From contig FJOG01000016.1 of NCBI GenBank assembly GCA_900073065.1, forward strand, positions 186,001-250,000: a DNA stretch of 64,000 nt. Reading direction: 5' to 3'. Below the pieces are notes generated by a model, which ran no database searches, was not told where the DNA came from, and saw nothing but the letters and a program-made list of their open reading frames with translations. The stretch's first letter is position 1. Each line of letters opens with the position of its first letter. Source of the stretch: Phialocephala subalpina (taxonomy: Eukaryota > Ascomycota > Leotiomycetes > Helotiales > Mollisiaceae). Positions 45,938 to 56,784 of this stretch are shown here, piece after piece. The position numbers and the translations under genes are program-made.

Positions 45938-46360
45938 TTAAGCTCGGCGAGTTCGGAGATGAGAAGGTGAGTAGCCAGCGAAGAACTCAGCCTCGGAGAT
46001 GTTTTGAACGAGAGGAGGAGTGCGAGGAGAGATGCTTGGAGAGCTACGCGAGACTCGAGTTCGAAGGTGAGGAGGACTGTAGTTTGCGAAAAAGTCGGCT
46101 TCGGAGATGTTTTGGGTTCGAGGCGTGGCTTGACGGGTGATAGTCGGAGCAAGCTTTTCGATGTTGACTGAGGTGGCTGGGCGAGGAGGAGTGGAAGTCT
46201 TGGGCTTGAAGGTTCGTGCTTGAGGGCGAAGTTTGAAGTTGACTTTGGCCTTGGGTGCAAACTTGGCGGCTCTTTGGGCGGCGAGGGTAGCTTGATAGTT
46301 TTCGTCGCTCCAGATGCTGTCTTTGAGGGTTCCGACTTTGATAGGTCCGAGGAGCATCAT
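45938..46360 (-). CDS. small unknown protein with an internal duplication
   Basis: A 140-residue frame starting MMLLGPIKVG. Residues 1-60 contain an Ala/Lys-rich helix; the second half repeats one element twice, NISEADFFANYSPPHLRTR and NISEAEFFAGYSPSHLRTR, 35 residues apart, separated by a Ser/Pro-rich linker. The repeat conservation at the protein level (Asp/Glu, Pro/Ser exchanges) suggests the frame is translated. The stop follows the second repeat directly, beside a GTATGT that could be a splice donor, so the true C terminus may differ. No family is recognised. Confidence 0.5.
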   Translation of the reverse strand: MMLLGPIKVGTLKDSIWSDENYQATLAAQRAAKFAPKAKVNFKLRPQARTFKPKTSTPPRPATSVNIEKLAPTITRQATPRTQNISEADFFANYSPPHLRTRVSRSSPSISPRTPPLVQNISEAEFFAGYSPSHLRTRRA

Positions 46361-46390
46361 CCTGATAGAGTGTAGTGGGTGTTTTAAAGT

Positions 46391-46419
46391 TGAGTTGTGT
46401 TGAGTTGTGTTGAGTTGTG
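46391..46419. repeat. 10-bp minisatellite, three units
   Basis: TGAGTTGTGT repeats three times, the last unit ending in A; it lies just upstream of the small minus-strand gene. Confidence 0.85.
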
Positions 46420-47355
46420 ATTTGTGTTTGTAGTACAGTATTGATCATGGGAAAGAGTTGTAACTTGGAGGAATTATCGAGGTAGGAAAATAGATTAAAT
46501 AGAACTTTTTAGTGCGGTCTGCGAGGGCTCGCTTGGCTATGTTTGCACGGTTTGCACGGTTTCTATGTTTTAAAGTGAATTTGTTGTTGATTGTCACCTT
46601 TGTGAAATTTACTCCTTGACCTCGATATCCCCAATGCCGCTTTAGAACTCGAACCAGAGATCGAGACCAAAAGATGCTGAAGGTATCTCTCTGATTCTCT
46701 CAAAACAATGTTCTTGCTAAACCACGCAGTCCTGGCAGCTGTGGGTGCAGCCTTCTCGCAGATCGCTGCTCCCTCGAACTCGAGAAACATCCGACTCGAC
46801 GTGATATTTTGCAGAACTTCTGCATGACAATCTTGATCCATTGAAGAGGACGAGATGATCATTCAGACGACACTTGTCAAGTGGTGGGAAGGCCCGACGA
46901 TAGTGTTGATGGTTAAGATCGATGCTGAAGCTAAAAATGCGTCTCGCTCCTTCTCGAATGGTTGCTGACGGATCCACAACTTCGGGTCCGAAGCATCATG
47001 GAGCTTTCTTTATGACAGGCTGGTTTTCGATTCGAATACCGTGCTTCCTAATTGCCTCTATATTAAAGTCTATCAAACTTTCGTGACATCAGAGGCTGCT
47101 GGATGTCTGGATTCAGACCCGATACTCTCAAAGTCAGGTTGTTTGAAGACCTTCCAGAAATTCATTAGACTTCAACGTCCTCGGATTCCTGGGCCATACT
47201 CATATTGTTGCTCAATCACCAGCAGGCTAAGTTCATAGGCTCATGTCAAGAATGCCAACTTTTGAACATCCATTCATCCATGATTATTCCTGCTTTTAAT
47301 CGCCTTGGGCGTCAAGGGGATATCTTGGTTAATTGTCTGTCTGTAATTATCTTGT
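46420..47355. other. no recognised gene
   Basis: Short frames only. The right end is the 3' flank of CCZ1. Confidence 0.4.
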
Positions 47356-50064
47356 CTAACTAGTGAGGTTCAACAAGCCCTCAATGTACCTCTTCGTATC
47401 TACACCGATCCCCTGAGCCAATTTACTTGGACCAGCCGTCCAGCCAGACTCCGACCCGGTGAATGAAGAGGCACTCAACATCCTCGGCTTGGAAGCCGCA
47501 TGATCACTTGCCCTTCGTATCAGGAATATCTCCTTGTCTTTCGGCACAAACTCGTTGACATGGATCGGCTCCAAGAACGGATGAGCGGGTCCGGACATCA
47601 TGCTTGAAACGTTGGTCGAAGCATTGGCACTCTGTCCACGAGACTTGTTCGCAGCTAACAAGGTTTTGATGTTCGATGGTTCAGCCTCTCCACTATCTTC
47701 ATGGATAAGGCCAGGAATCCTGACTGGACCTGAAGCTAGAGAGACTGTCGGGGATGGCTCTGCTTCTGGGATTCTGGTCCAAACCACCCACCAACCACGA
47801 CTTGTTTTGCAAGTGCGCTCTAGCTCAGACCTGTCCGTAGTACTTGCAATGTAAGTATTGATGATCTGCATGTGGGTGTTCAGTGCTTCGATGCGAGACC
47901 ATGGTAATAAACCTGGAGGCTCTATCTGAGCGCGATATGGATCCGGGATATTAGGAATGGTCGAGTTCATCGTCAGCAGCCTTGGATCCCAGACGAGATC
48001 ATAGATGGGCGTGGTAGAGTCCTCGGTGCTAATGATGTCCGGTCTTGAGGCTCGAAATGTTGTAGATGTGAGTAATGGTTTGATGAGAGGTGCGAGTTGA
48101 TAGTGCATGGAACGATAGAGATTTCCCAAGGCTAGAGCATCTGTTCTCAACTCAAACAGGAACACAAATAGGAATGGCTTGTTCGCGTAGACAACTACGC
48201 GGAGCTTTTTCGTTTTGTTGCGGTCCTGGCTATCATACGATGAGGCTGTTGTAGCAGTGTGCTCCGAGTTGGCTCGCAACAACGATGGCTCCTTTTCACT
48301 TTTACCTAAATCAATGCTGATATCGGCTTCGGCTCTGGCGTCTTCCCGCCGCTCTAGTTCAACTGTCAACGTCCGTAGCACCAATCTTGAATCGTGGTTC
48401 TCATTATTGGTGTCGTTCAATGATTCTGGGTTTTGGTCATCATAATCCCCATTCTCATTCTCGACGTCACCCATAAGACCTATCAAAAAATGGCCCTTGG
48501 TATCATCCATTTGGGACAGAAGATCTTCAGCAGTGCCATCTGTTGGAGGTTTGGAGTCATTGTTCAGTTCCGGAGTAGAAATGTCATTTGCAGTTGGCTT
48601 CGCGTCGCTGTCCTGGGCCGAAGATTCTGCAACCTCATCTGTACTTAACGATGCCCCTCCAAGCGTCCAGTGTGTACCATAACCAAACTTCAGATACTGA
48701 ACAAACTTGTTCGACTTTTTGGACTCGCTGTCGCTGCTTGCGAAGCTACCAGGTCCGCGTCGAAAAGACGGTCTAGTCTTTTTCAGTTCGGCCCTAGGAA
48801 TTGAGGCTTCGCTGTCCACCATAGGCTGTGGAGCTACCGGCGTCAATGTATCGTCTTGATCCACAGTTGTTCGTTCGTCATCACGATCTTCTAGCCCGTA
48901 CACTTGCCGCGACTTCTTCTTCGTGTCTGCTGATAACTTCTCCTTACGGCCCTGGTGTCTTTTGGATTTTTTGCTGCGACGAATAGACGTTGGATTCTCG
49001 GTAACACCGTATGCATATGGACCCCATCTATAGAGATCCTCAATCCAGTGAGAGACATCGCGGAGTGACTTCTTTGACAAAGACCCAGTGCCAAGAAATA
49101 TTGCCCCGTCCTCTGCAGCAGGTTCATTGCCCGAGCCAAGCCATGGAGATGTAGGTTCCGTTTCTGAGTCCTTTCGCCATTCTGGCTTCGGTGTGTCTTG
49201 TTCAGGATCTGAGTCGCCAAACTTGGAGACTATCACGTCGACCAATCCTTCAATCCGGCCCACGAACCCTTCCAGAACTTCACGTTCACCGCTACCTCGC
49301 TCTTCCTCGCCCACACCCATTCCTAGCTCCCCACATGCGGCAATCTTTATTCCTCCATAGAGACTGGTAGCTGGATTGCCATGCATAAGGACGGTCCATG
49401 TTGATAAGAATGTGTCCCAATATCGACCAAGTATCGCCACGAACTTTGACCGTCGCGTTCTCACAAAAAGGGCACTCATCGAGGAAGCATGGTGAAGGAG
49501 GAAAGTAGAATGTGCTCGGAGAAGGTCGCCAAGAAGTAGTATAGCCGGCTTGACCTCGCGAGAGGAGTATTCGACGGCCTCTTGGGGTTCTGTAGCTGTA
49601 GCCTTGCCCTTAATCAGGGGAGCTGGTTTGGCGGTGACTGGTAGAACAGTCAGGCTGATAGACTGGAGGAACCATTAGCAGAGTTTCGGTCATGGATAAA
49701 CCTCACTCACGGCCAAAATCCACCATCCCGCTTCCAGCTCATGAAGGATTATACGAGACTTCTCGGTCTCAATTGTATCCACGGACTGTCCATCTGAAAA
49801 GCTTCTGCCAAACTCCACCATGCCCTGGGCAAGCCCAATCTGCCGCAGTTGTTCATTCTGCTGCTCCCGCAGAGCTGCATCCTCGGCAGCATTTTGGCCT
49901 GCACTCGCTTTGTGTCTGGTTGTCCTGGTGGTCTCTGGCGACGAATAGTACACAATCTGATTCTCTACAGTTTCGTCTGAGGTGCCTAGGCTTGGATTGT
50001 AGATCGCTAGGAATCCCAGTTGTGCAGGAATAACCTTCCGGGACTGGTCGACCGTGGAAGACAT
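47356..50064 (-). CDS. CCZ1: vacuolar fusion protein Ccz1
   Basis: Two exons (49711-50064 and 47356-49662; 48-bp intron) encode 886 residues. The N terminus has the Ccz1/HPS4 longin signature: PAQLGFLAIYNPSLG, DETVENQIVYYSS and AGWWILAVSISLTVLP across the intron. A second globular part follows (residues about 150-240, RRSKFVAILGRYWDTF), then long charged, Ser-rich linkers, and a C-terminal domain with FLFVFLFELRTDALALGNLYRSMHYQL cut by low complexity before and after. Ccz1 pairs with Mon1 to form the exchange factor that activates the Rab Ypt7 on late endosomes and autophagosomes. The protein is longer than the yeast one because of linkers, as in other filamentous fungi. Confidence 0.9.
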
Positions 50065-50723
50065 AGCATTTTCAGGTCAAGAGGAGGTTGGACAATGCTA
50101 TAACATTGTCGGGAGTGATTGAGAGTATTAGGCGCAGTCGTTGTGCCACGACACTGATTTAGTCACTCGAGTCAAGGTCGAGGTCGCGCAGTCCCCAGAG
50201 TGCGAGAACGGATCGGTAGTGATGTCAGGGACCATTTGTTGATATTGACAGGGGTGTGCGTCCCTGCTGAAAGCCATCAAAAGTTTTGGGGCTGATGGAC
50301 AACTCCGATGGATATCACGTGCGTGATATCAAAACTTCTTGCATGTGTTTCGCGCTGATACTGTCTGATCTGTGGTTATTCGGATAAGTGTGGAGAGAGT
50401 CTCAGAGGATTCGTGACTTTCCATTGCGCCTGAAGCTGGCGGTAAAGTAGAAGCCTGAGGATTGTGAGTTTTTTTTATATTGCCCCTGAACATCTTCACT
50501 ACAATACGTTTCCATTAGTGCGCGTTTGACGGAACTATTTCTGCTACCCTGATCCGCTCTCTATACTTGCTTATTCTACTGATCAAGAGCTCATATTCTT
50601 GAAACCCGTTGCTGACCATCTCTCAGATTCCCAGGGTCGTTGTGAGCACACGTGATGGCCTGAAAACCACCCTGTCAATCGCCAGAGATTGAAAGCTGCA
50701 AGATTTGTGGAGAGTCATTGAAT
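50065..50723. promoter_or_regulatory. divergent promoter region CCZ1 / FMT1
   Basis: 659 bp between divergent start codons. A direct/inverted GATATCACGTGCGTGATATC element near 50312-50331 is a palindrome with an E-box core (CACGTG is formed at its left half) and may be a bHLH-type site. Otherwise nothing assigned. Confidence 0.5.
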
Positions 50724-52664
50724 ATGGTATCACTTCTGCTCTTCCGAAGAGGATGGCGAATATCAAAGAATTCTTCCACCTTACTTTGCCGGAGCAGATC
50801 CTACACCACTCCCAGGAAAGTTTCGAAACCACTGCGGATTCTCTTCTGCGGTTCGGATGACTTTAGTGTTGCCTCTTTGCAAGCATTACATTCCCTATCA
50901 CAAGATGTTCCAAGCCTCATAAGGTCTATCGATGTCATGTGTCGACCTCCTAAGCCAGTTGGAAGAGGGATGAAGATTTTGCAACAAGTTCCTCTCTTTC
51001 ACGCCGCCGAGGCATTGGGTCTTCAAATTCACCAAAGAGATACATTTTCAGGATGGGATATTCCTATGCCCGATGGTGAGAATATTAACCTCATGATTGC
51101 CGTCTCATTCGGTCTCTTCGTTCCACCACGGATCATCAGGGCTGCCGAATATGGAGGATTGAATATCCACCCTTCTATGTTACCCAATCATCGAGGCTCT
51201 GCACCTCTACAACGGATGATCATTTATGGTACCAAGAGCACAGGCATTACACTCCAAACGCTGGACGACAAAAAGTTCGATCACGGCATGATCCTTGCTC
51301 AAAAACGTGTGCGAATTCCAAGTCCAAACTCTATTACCTATCCTGAACTGCTCGAATACATGACACCTCAAGCAGCAGAAGTTCTCGTCGCAGGAATTCA
51401 AAATCAAGTCTACGTACCTCCTCTCATCGACGTAGGCCAAGGTACATACGAAAGCAACCTATCTCCTGACCAGCTCATTCATGCTCCCAAGATCTTGAAA
51501 GAAGATAGACATATCAACTGGCTCAGAGACGACGCCGTGATGAGAATCACTCGACGACATCGTGCCCTCGGGCCTATGTACAGCATGCTGCATGTTGACA
51601 AAGACGAAGTAAGACGTTTCGTATTCCACGATTTTGAAGTTGTGGACCGTCCAGCTGCAGTTGCTGAGATGGTGTCAAAGTGGAGGACTGGTCGTTGGTT
51701 TGTCAATAACAGCAAAAGAATGACCACTAGCAAAGATATTTCAGGAAATCAAGAAAGCATTCATGACGGCTCCAGTCTACCTTCTCTCACAACTGCCGAT
51801 GGAAAACGGGTTTCAAATGAGACAGAGAAAGAGCTACTCGCTGCTTGGCAAGCTTCTGGAAAGGGAGCAAGGTCACAAAACGATGAAACAGCATTTGCCT
51901 CTTTCCTGGCATTCAGAGAGAAGCGACTCTCCCAAGGAGCGACCGACATCCCGCCAAAGCAGAGTGTCTTTCACATGATTGACGAAGCCTCAAGTGGAGA
52001 CAAAGTCCCAATTTTCTACGTCGAAGATGGCGAAGCTATCATTGTGGCTATCAAGGACGCAGGGCTTCGGATCAAAGAAATCACAGTCGAAGGCGACAAA
52101 AGGAAACCAGCATCCGCTGCTATGAGGAGGTATCGCAAGAGAGGGATGTGGAAACTACAATTTCGCCCGATGTCAGATGGTACATATCGTTGGTTCGCCG
52201 AGCATAATCCTGCATTCTCTTCTGACCGCGAGAGGGAGAAGCATTATCAGTGGCGAGAGTCTCTATCCCAGGATCGTAAAGAGGACGAAGAAGATAGAGA
52301 AATATGGTTCCAGATTCGAGAGGATAAGAGGAGAGAAAATGATCTACGGAGACAAAGGAAGGAGAGGGCGAGCGGAAATTGGAAAGAAGAGCTAAAGGTG
52401 GTTAAGGAGCAAAAGAGGTTGAAGAGAAGGGCAGCTGAGAATGAAGAGAAGGAGAGAGAAAAGATTAAGGAGGATCTGAAAAGGGATGACTGGTCGCCTC
52501 TTTTGCTTGAGAGACATAGGGAGTTCTTTCCTGAGGCTGCTGTTGAGGCGAGACAGGAGAGGCTACGGGAGCGAGAGGAGAAGCATAGACAGATGGTGAA
52601 GAAGACGCAGGGCGCGGAAGAGGAGAGTAATGGCAAGGATGAGGAAAAGGGCAAGGAGACCTAG
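50724..52664 (+). CDS. FMT1: mitochondrial methionyl-tRNA formyltransferase with long charged C-terminal extension
   Basis: Single exon, 646 residues from the ATG at 50724. Residues 1-33 are rich in Arg, Ser and Leu, a mitochondrial presequence. The formyltransferase fold follows: LRILFCGSDDFS, MIAVSFGLFVPP, NIHPSMLPNHRGSAPLQ with the catalytic Asn and His, and TLDDKKFDHGMILAQ with the Asp. It formylates Met-tRNA for mitochondrial initiation. The yeast protein is about 400 residues and bacterial ones about 315; here another roughly 200 residues after about position 440 are almost entirely charged and helical (Arg, Glu, Lys), beginning with RYRKRGMWKLQF. The extension could be a fused second protein of the mitochondrial translation machinery; no family was recognised. 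Confidence 0.9.
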   Translation: MVSLLLFRRGWRISKNSSTLLCRSRSYTTPRKVSKPLRILFCGSDDFSVASLQALHSLSQDVPSLIRSIDVMCRPPKPVGRGMKILQQVPLFHAAEALGLQIHQRDTFSGWDIPMPDGENINLMIAVSFGLFVPPRIIRAAEYGGLNIHPSMLPNHRGSAPLQRMIIYGTKSTGITLQTLDDKKFDHGMILAQKRVRIPSPNSITYPELLEYMTPQAAEVLVAGIQNQVYVPPLIDVGQGTYESNLSPDQLIHAPKILKEDRHINWLRDDAVMRITRRHRALGPMYSMLHVDKDEVRRFVFHDFEVVDRPAAVAEMVSKWRTGRWFVNNSKRMTTSKDISGNQESIHDGSSLPSLTTADGKRVSNETEKELLAAWQASGKGARSQNDETAFASFLAFREKRLSQGATDIPPKQSVFHMIDEASSGDKVPIFYVEDGEAIIVAIKDAGLRIKEITVEGDKRKPASAAMRRYRKRGMWKLQFRPMSDGTYRWFAEHNPAFSSDREREKHYQWRESLSQDRKEDEEDREIWFQIREDKRRENDLRRQRKERASGNWKEELKVVKEQKRLKRRAAENEEKEREKIKEDLKRDDWSPLLLERHREFFPEAAVEARQERLREREEKHRQMVKKTQGAEEESNGKDEEKGKET

Positions 52665-52880
52665 GCGCGAGCATGTTGATTGATAAAGGGCGTCAGATGA
52701 AAGGTAGCCCAAGATGTCGGTGTATATTATTGTACGATCTTGTATCATGGTTGTTGGCATAGCATTGGGTCTTTTGGGAGTTCTAGAACAGTGAGCTCAA
52801 AACAGAAGTTCTCAGGTACCATTGGAGGCTATTGGGCCAAATGCTAATTCCATCTTCACTCAAAATTATCGCTTTTGTTG

Positions 52881-52940
52881 ACCATTATGGGTCCAGATAG
52901 TGACGGGCGACGTCTTTAGTCTCGTGGTCGCTGATTCCGC
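52881..52940 (-). pseudogene. fragment similar to the first coding exon of MYG1
   Basis: Aligned without gaps at an offset of 3820 bp, 52881-52940 matches 56701-56760, inside the first MYG1 coding exon, at 47 of 60 bases. Read on the minus strand it gives AESATTRLKTSPVTI against AESATKRLKTSPVTI of MYG1; most differences are synonymous transitions. It starts 10 bp after the SFM1 stop codon, in the same frame. It has no start codon and ends soon after, so it is a fragment left by duplication of a MYG1-like gene. Confidence 0.75.
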
Positions 52941-52949
52941 TGTCCTGGA

Positions 52950-53770
52950 TCAAAACAAATCACCGAAACCCTTCTCAGAATCTTTCTTGATCAACTCTAT
53001 CATCCCCTACGAACCACTTAACAATTTTCAACTTGTGGGGTTCATTTTAACATACCTCTGGCATTATTGATTGTCCATTTTTACCTTTCACATACCGGAA
53101 AGGCATCTCGGTACTCTCGTTCTTGTTGATCCGTAGCTCGGGATAATCAACGTATTGTATGTCATCGAGTGGGACTATAGGCTTGTTAATGTGTGCTTAG
53201 ATTCGGTGAAGTAGTTGCATACTTTTCTCCTGTGCTACAAGCCTCGTGACTCTGACGGCAGTGTCGGTCGTCATCTGCTTGGGACCAAGCCGACGTCCTT
53301 CGAAGCCCTTCTTCCTCAATTCTGAAGTTCTATCTAACTGGAGTCAGTACCGCTGAACCAGTGATTCTACACACTTCACATGCCTCGAGGTGGATCATCC
53401 CCTGCTGAAATGTCAGCTCACCTTTCTTTCACATGAAAATACCCTCCATTGTCTTACCCAGAATCCCGCCAAAAAGAAACACGTCGAATGTCTCTCCATC
53501 CTCAGGACTCAGCTCCTTCGTAGCCGACGGATCAAGCAAACAAACTCTCGACTTGTCTTCCGCATACAGAGTCTCCACGCTCCGCCCATCTACCGTGAAA
53601 CCAGGTACCGCTTTCAAAGCTTCCGGCAACACCAAACTCGAAGGTACAGATGACAAACAGAACTTCGCTCCCGCTTCGTGTGATTCCTTGGCAATGGTCA
53701 CATACTCTAACTCGGACCAGGGACCGAGCTCATCATCGAGATGCTCGACGATGTAGGTCTTGCCTGCCAT
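52950..53770 (-). CDS. SFM1: protein-arginine methyltransferase Sfm1 (SPOUT fold)
   Basis: Five exons (53458-53770, 53384-53401, 53223-53333, 53056-53174, 52950-53006) join in frame to 205 residues. The protein reads as Sfm1 throughout: YIVEHLDDELGPWSELEY at the start, VCLLDPSATKELSPEDGETF, FGGILGDDPPRDRT, GFEGRRLGPKQMTTDTA, IPLDDIQYVDYPELRINKNE, EMPFRYV and the C-terminal PEGMIELIKKDSEKGFGDLF. Yeast Sfm1 methylates one arginine of ribosomal protein Rps3. Exon 2 is only 18 nt and the intron after it begins with GC instead of GT (53383-53382). Both are required to form the conserved GDDPPRDRT segment. Introns are 48-56 bp. Confidence 0.9.
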
Positions 53771-54786
53771 ATTACTGGATAGAGTGACGGAGAAGGTCTC
53801 AGGGACGGCGGCTGGGATGGCTATCGGGTAACTCCACGAAGGGAAAGGTCGAGCTGAAGCACTCTTTTGACTGGAGACGAATCAGAAGGATCAATCTGAG
53901 TGATTGACAGACTGACTTTGGTTCGTTGCGGGGTAGGTGGGATGCTGGTATCTTGCAGCACGAGGTAGATCTGCAATTTTCTCGAGCTCTGACTCGTGCA
54001 ATGCTTTTGACAAGGTCCCTTCTTGCAGGAGATGAGAAATCGTACGATATGCGGGAACTAATTCTCGAAATCGAGTTGATATTGTCCCTGTGAACACCGC
54101 TTAGCCAGTGATCTATTCACATATGGGTGAATGAAAATTTTGGTACGATACCAATATACTTCGTGAACAGAGTGTGATTTATGGTCACACCTACGTCATT
54201 GACAGCCTACGTCAACTAGCTGCGTCAAAATCAATTAATGTACGGTTAGAAAAAGGTTTTAGATAGATTTTGACGACCAAGGATATGATATCCAGTTGAA
54301 TATTTAGCTCCACTGTACTACTGCTATCTCGAACCCTAAGCGAGACCATCGCATCAAGCTCCTAAAGATCTGCCGACCTTCACCTCAAAGCAGAAAAGAA
54401 TACTTCCTGCTTGTGACTTCATCCTCGCTATCACATCGTCCCTTACAGCACACGAAAATAACAACTCTGATTGTGCGACACACCGAATACAGATTTTGTT
54501 TTGCACCTAGCGATCAAAGGTCACGACTTGATAAGCTACCCCTCTCGATATCGCGGCCCTATTGTCAGGGTTCCTTTGAACTTAGGTTCCTTTGGCAACT
54601 TCGTCGTCACCGACAACGCAAATACGAGCTAAAGTTCGAGTCACTTTTCATGCAAACCTGAGCTCTCGAGACAACTTCAAGCACGATCGAGGTCTTTCTG
54701 CCACCATTGCTACACCTTGCGCGATCCTGCATTGATCCTCGAACCCCTCACCCCATTCGCAAACAAAGAATAACCCAATCCCCAAG
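53771..54786. other. upstream regions of SFM1 and endosulfine genes
   Basis: A 68-codon minus frame (53891-54097) and an 82-codon plus frame (54413-54661) lie here without motifs. 54300-54786 is CA/CT-rich and looks like promoter and leader of the endosulfine gene. Confidence 0.4.
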
Positions 54787-55318
54787 ATGGCCCTAAATCC
54801 ACATAAACAAAATAAAGTCGATATTGCGGCAAGTATTCCCCTCTGAATACCTCAAAGAAGCTCCAGCACGCGACTCCTAACACTGTCTCCAGTCCCTCTC
54901 CCCCGATGAGCAACGCCTCTTCCGCCTCTACGGCAAACTCCCCTCCAAATCCGACCACCTCGCCAAGCACCTCAAAGAGCGCAAATACTTCGACTCGGGC
55001 GACTACGCACTCTCTAAAGCCGGCAAAGCCAGCTCAGTTGACACCGGCAGCGTTGGCTCCCAGCACCCTCTCCCCGAAAACATCCCCCACCTATCCTCCC
55101 CCGGCGTTGGCAACGCAAGCCAGGGCGGAAGCGGCAATGGCAATATTCTCCTAGGCGGACCTGCTGGTTTGCAGAGCGGTAGCCCGGTGAAGGAGAGCAG
55201 CTTCTTGAATCGAGAGACTAGTGTGGATGAGGTGGATGAGAAGGAGAATAAGGAGAAGGGTGGAAATGGTAGTGTGAGCCCACCGCCTGTTAAGGAGGGT
55301 ATCCCGATCAGAAGATAG
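54787..55318 (+). CDS. IGO1: endosulfine-family phosphatase inhibitor (Igo1/ENSA)
   Basis: Exon 1 from 54787 encodes MALNPHKQNKVD..., exon 2 from 54893 to 55318 begins SLSPDEQRLFRLYGKLPSK and contains KYFDSGDYAL, the invariant endosulfine motif whose Ser is phosphorylated by the Greatwall/Rim15 kinase; the phosphorylated protein then blocks PP2A-B55 and promotes mitosis or entry into quiescence. The remainder is Gly/Ser-rich and disordered, ending in PIRR. The acceptor at 54892 with its CTAAC branch is good. The donor is unclear: GTATTC after 54831 gives the wrong phase, whereas GTCGAT after AAA-54816 keeps the frame. A one-base sequence error in exon 1 would also explain this. Confidence 0.88.
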
Positions 55319-55639
55319 ATTTATGTCGCGCATGGATAAAGGCTGTGTCGGATGGAGGTCTGGATTATGATTGACGGCTATTGGCGTTTGGGACTTGATG
55401 TCTGAAGGCTATCTGGGAACGGGTTTCGATTGTACATGTTTCTTTTCTGGCTGGGATCATCGATCGAGTCAAAGCTGTATGCTGATACAAAAATCACAAT
55501 TCAAGATTTTTTCTGTGGATGGTTCATTGATCTATTCTTGCTGCGGATTTTCGCAGAGTGATATCATGACTCGTGCCCTCAGTAACTTTTCCCCGTCCCA
55601 AACGCCCTGCAATGCACCTTTTTTTTTTCTTTCTGCAAA
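55319..55639. other. convergent 3' spacer IGO1 / MYG1
   Basis: 321 bp between two stop codons, with a T9-12 run near 55620-55629. No gene. Confidence 0.5.
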
Positions 55640-56784
55640 TCAGATATCTAGAGCCTTGATAGCCATTGCTTTGGCACCATCGAAGGTCTTGTTTCCACCA
55701 ATAAACCCAGCAGCGTGTACGAAGACTCCTCCATTGATACCAGATATCTCATCCAGCTTCTCATCTCGGAACCCTCTCCAAGCCTCTGGCAATGGCTTTC
55801 TGCTTTGGAACGAGTCTTTGCTGACTGGAACACACTGAATTCTCCACTTCGCGTCAGGCCTAGGCTTCTCTGGATACAAGACATAGAGAACCTTTGCATC
55901 CCCATCCCCTTGTGCCTCGAGCGTATAGAGATGGTCCTTCCATGGAACAGACTGACCGTCAAACACCAAGACCCTGCCGCTCGGGTCGTATTGTAGTCGG
56001 TTTGCGTACGCCGTGTGCACAATATCTCTGGCTGGCAACCACGACCTAGTATAGTAGTCTAGGTCTCTAGAGAACTCCTCACCCATTCTTGCGCTAGCAA
56101 CCAAGAACTTCCCGTCCTCAACCTTTTGTGCCTCGACAGGATCCGAAGGCGTAGGGTCATTCCAGTTCGGGTTCAGTCTTCCTACCATAGCTCCCAAGGA
56201 GAATCCACCACTACTGAACTTCTTCTCAATTCCTGCCGCCGTGAGAGCCTTGGGATCGTATTCTGAGATGCCATTGTCGTGCGCATCTAGAGCTTCAATG
56301 AAACTCTCGTAGATCTTTGTCCAGATGATGTTGACCTCCGGTGCTTCCTCTGAGACGCCGAGATGCTGTGCAATGATTGCTTTTCCAAAGTGCATATAGA
56401 CTAGGCCAGCAGAAGAGAGTTTGGTGGGACGGTTGGGGAAGGTGGTGGTGAACTCGCGTTGGTGGTGGTCATATCGGTGGGTAGCAGGGTCGTACTTTCC
56501 TCCTACGTCGACAACGGTGTGGCAGGTGTCGAGGAGTGCTGGGTCTCGAGTTCGAATGAGTTGAGAGCTGCCAACCACGATTTAGTATGTTATTCAATGT
56601 CCGTCACTTCTTGGGGCATTGACAGGGCATTGACTGACCTCTGGTATGCTGGAAGCAGACGCAGCATGTAAACTGCGAGAGCCTCATCGGCGTGGAAGTG
56701 GCCACTGTGAGTGGCGATAGTGACAGGCGATGTCTTTAGTCTCTTGGTTGCCGATTCTGCCATTTTGAATGCGTTGCGAAGCAT
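55640..56784 (-). CDS. MYG1: MYG1-family metal-dependent exonuclease (UPF0160)
   Basis: Two exons (56639-56784 and 55640-56567; 71-bp intron) give 357 residues, or 350 if translation begins at the second ATG (56763). The DHH-like motifs are clear: IATHSGHFHADEALA near residue 30, IRTRDP, VVDVGGKYDPATHRYDHHQREF near residue 75 and DAHDNGI near residue 150; C-terminal blocks include HTAYANRL, WRIQCVPV and GGVFVHAAGFIGG. Human MYG1 is a 3'-5' RNA exonuclease acting in nucleolus and mitochondria, and homologues occur in nearly all eukaryotes. The first Met could add a short mitochondrial signal. Part of exon 1 is duplicated beside SFM1, 3.8 kb away. Confidence 0.93.
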
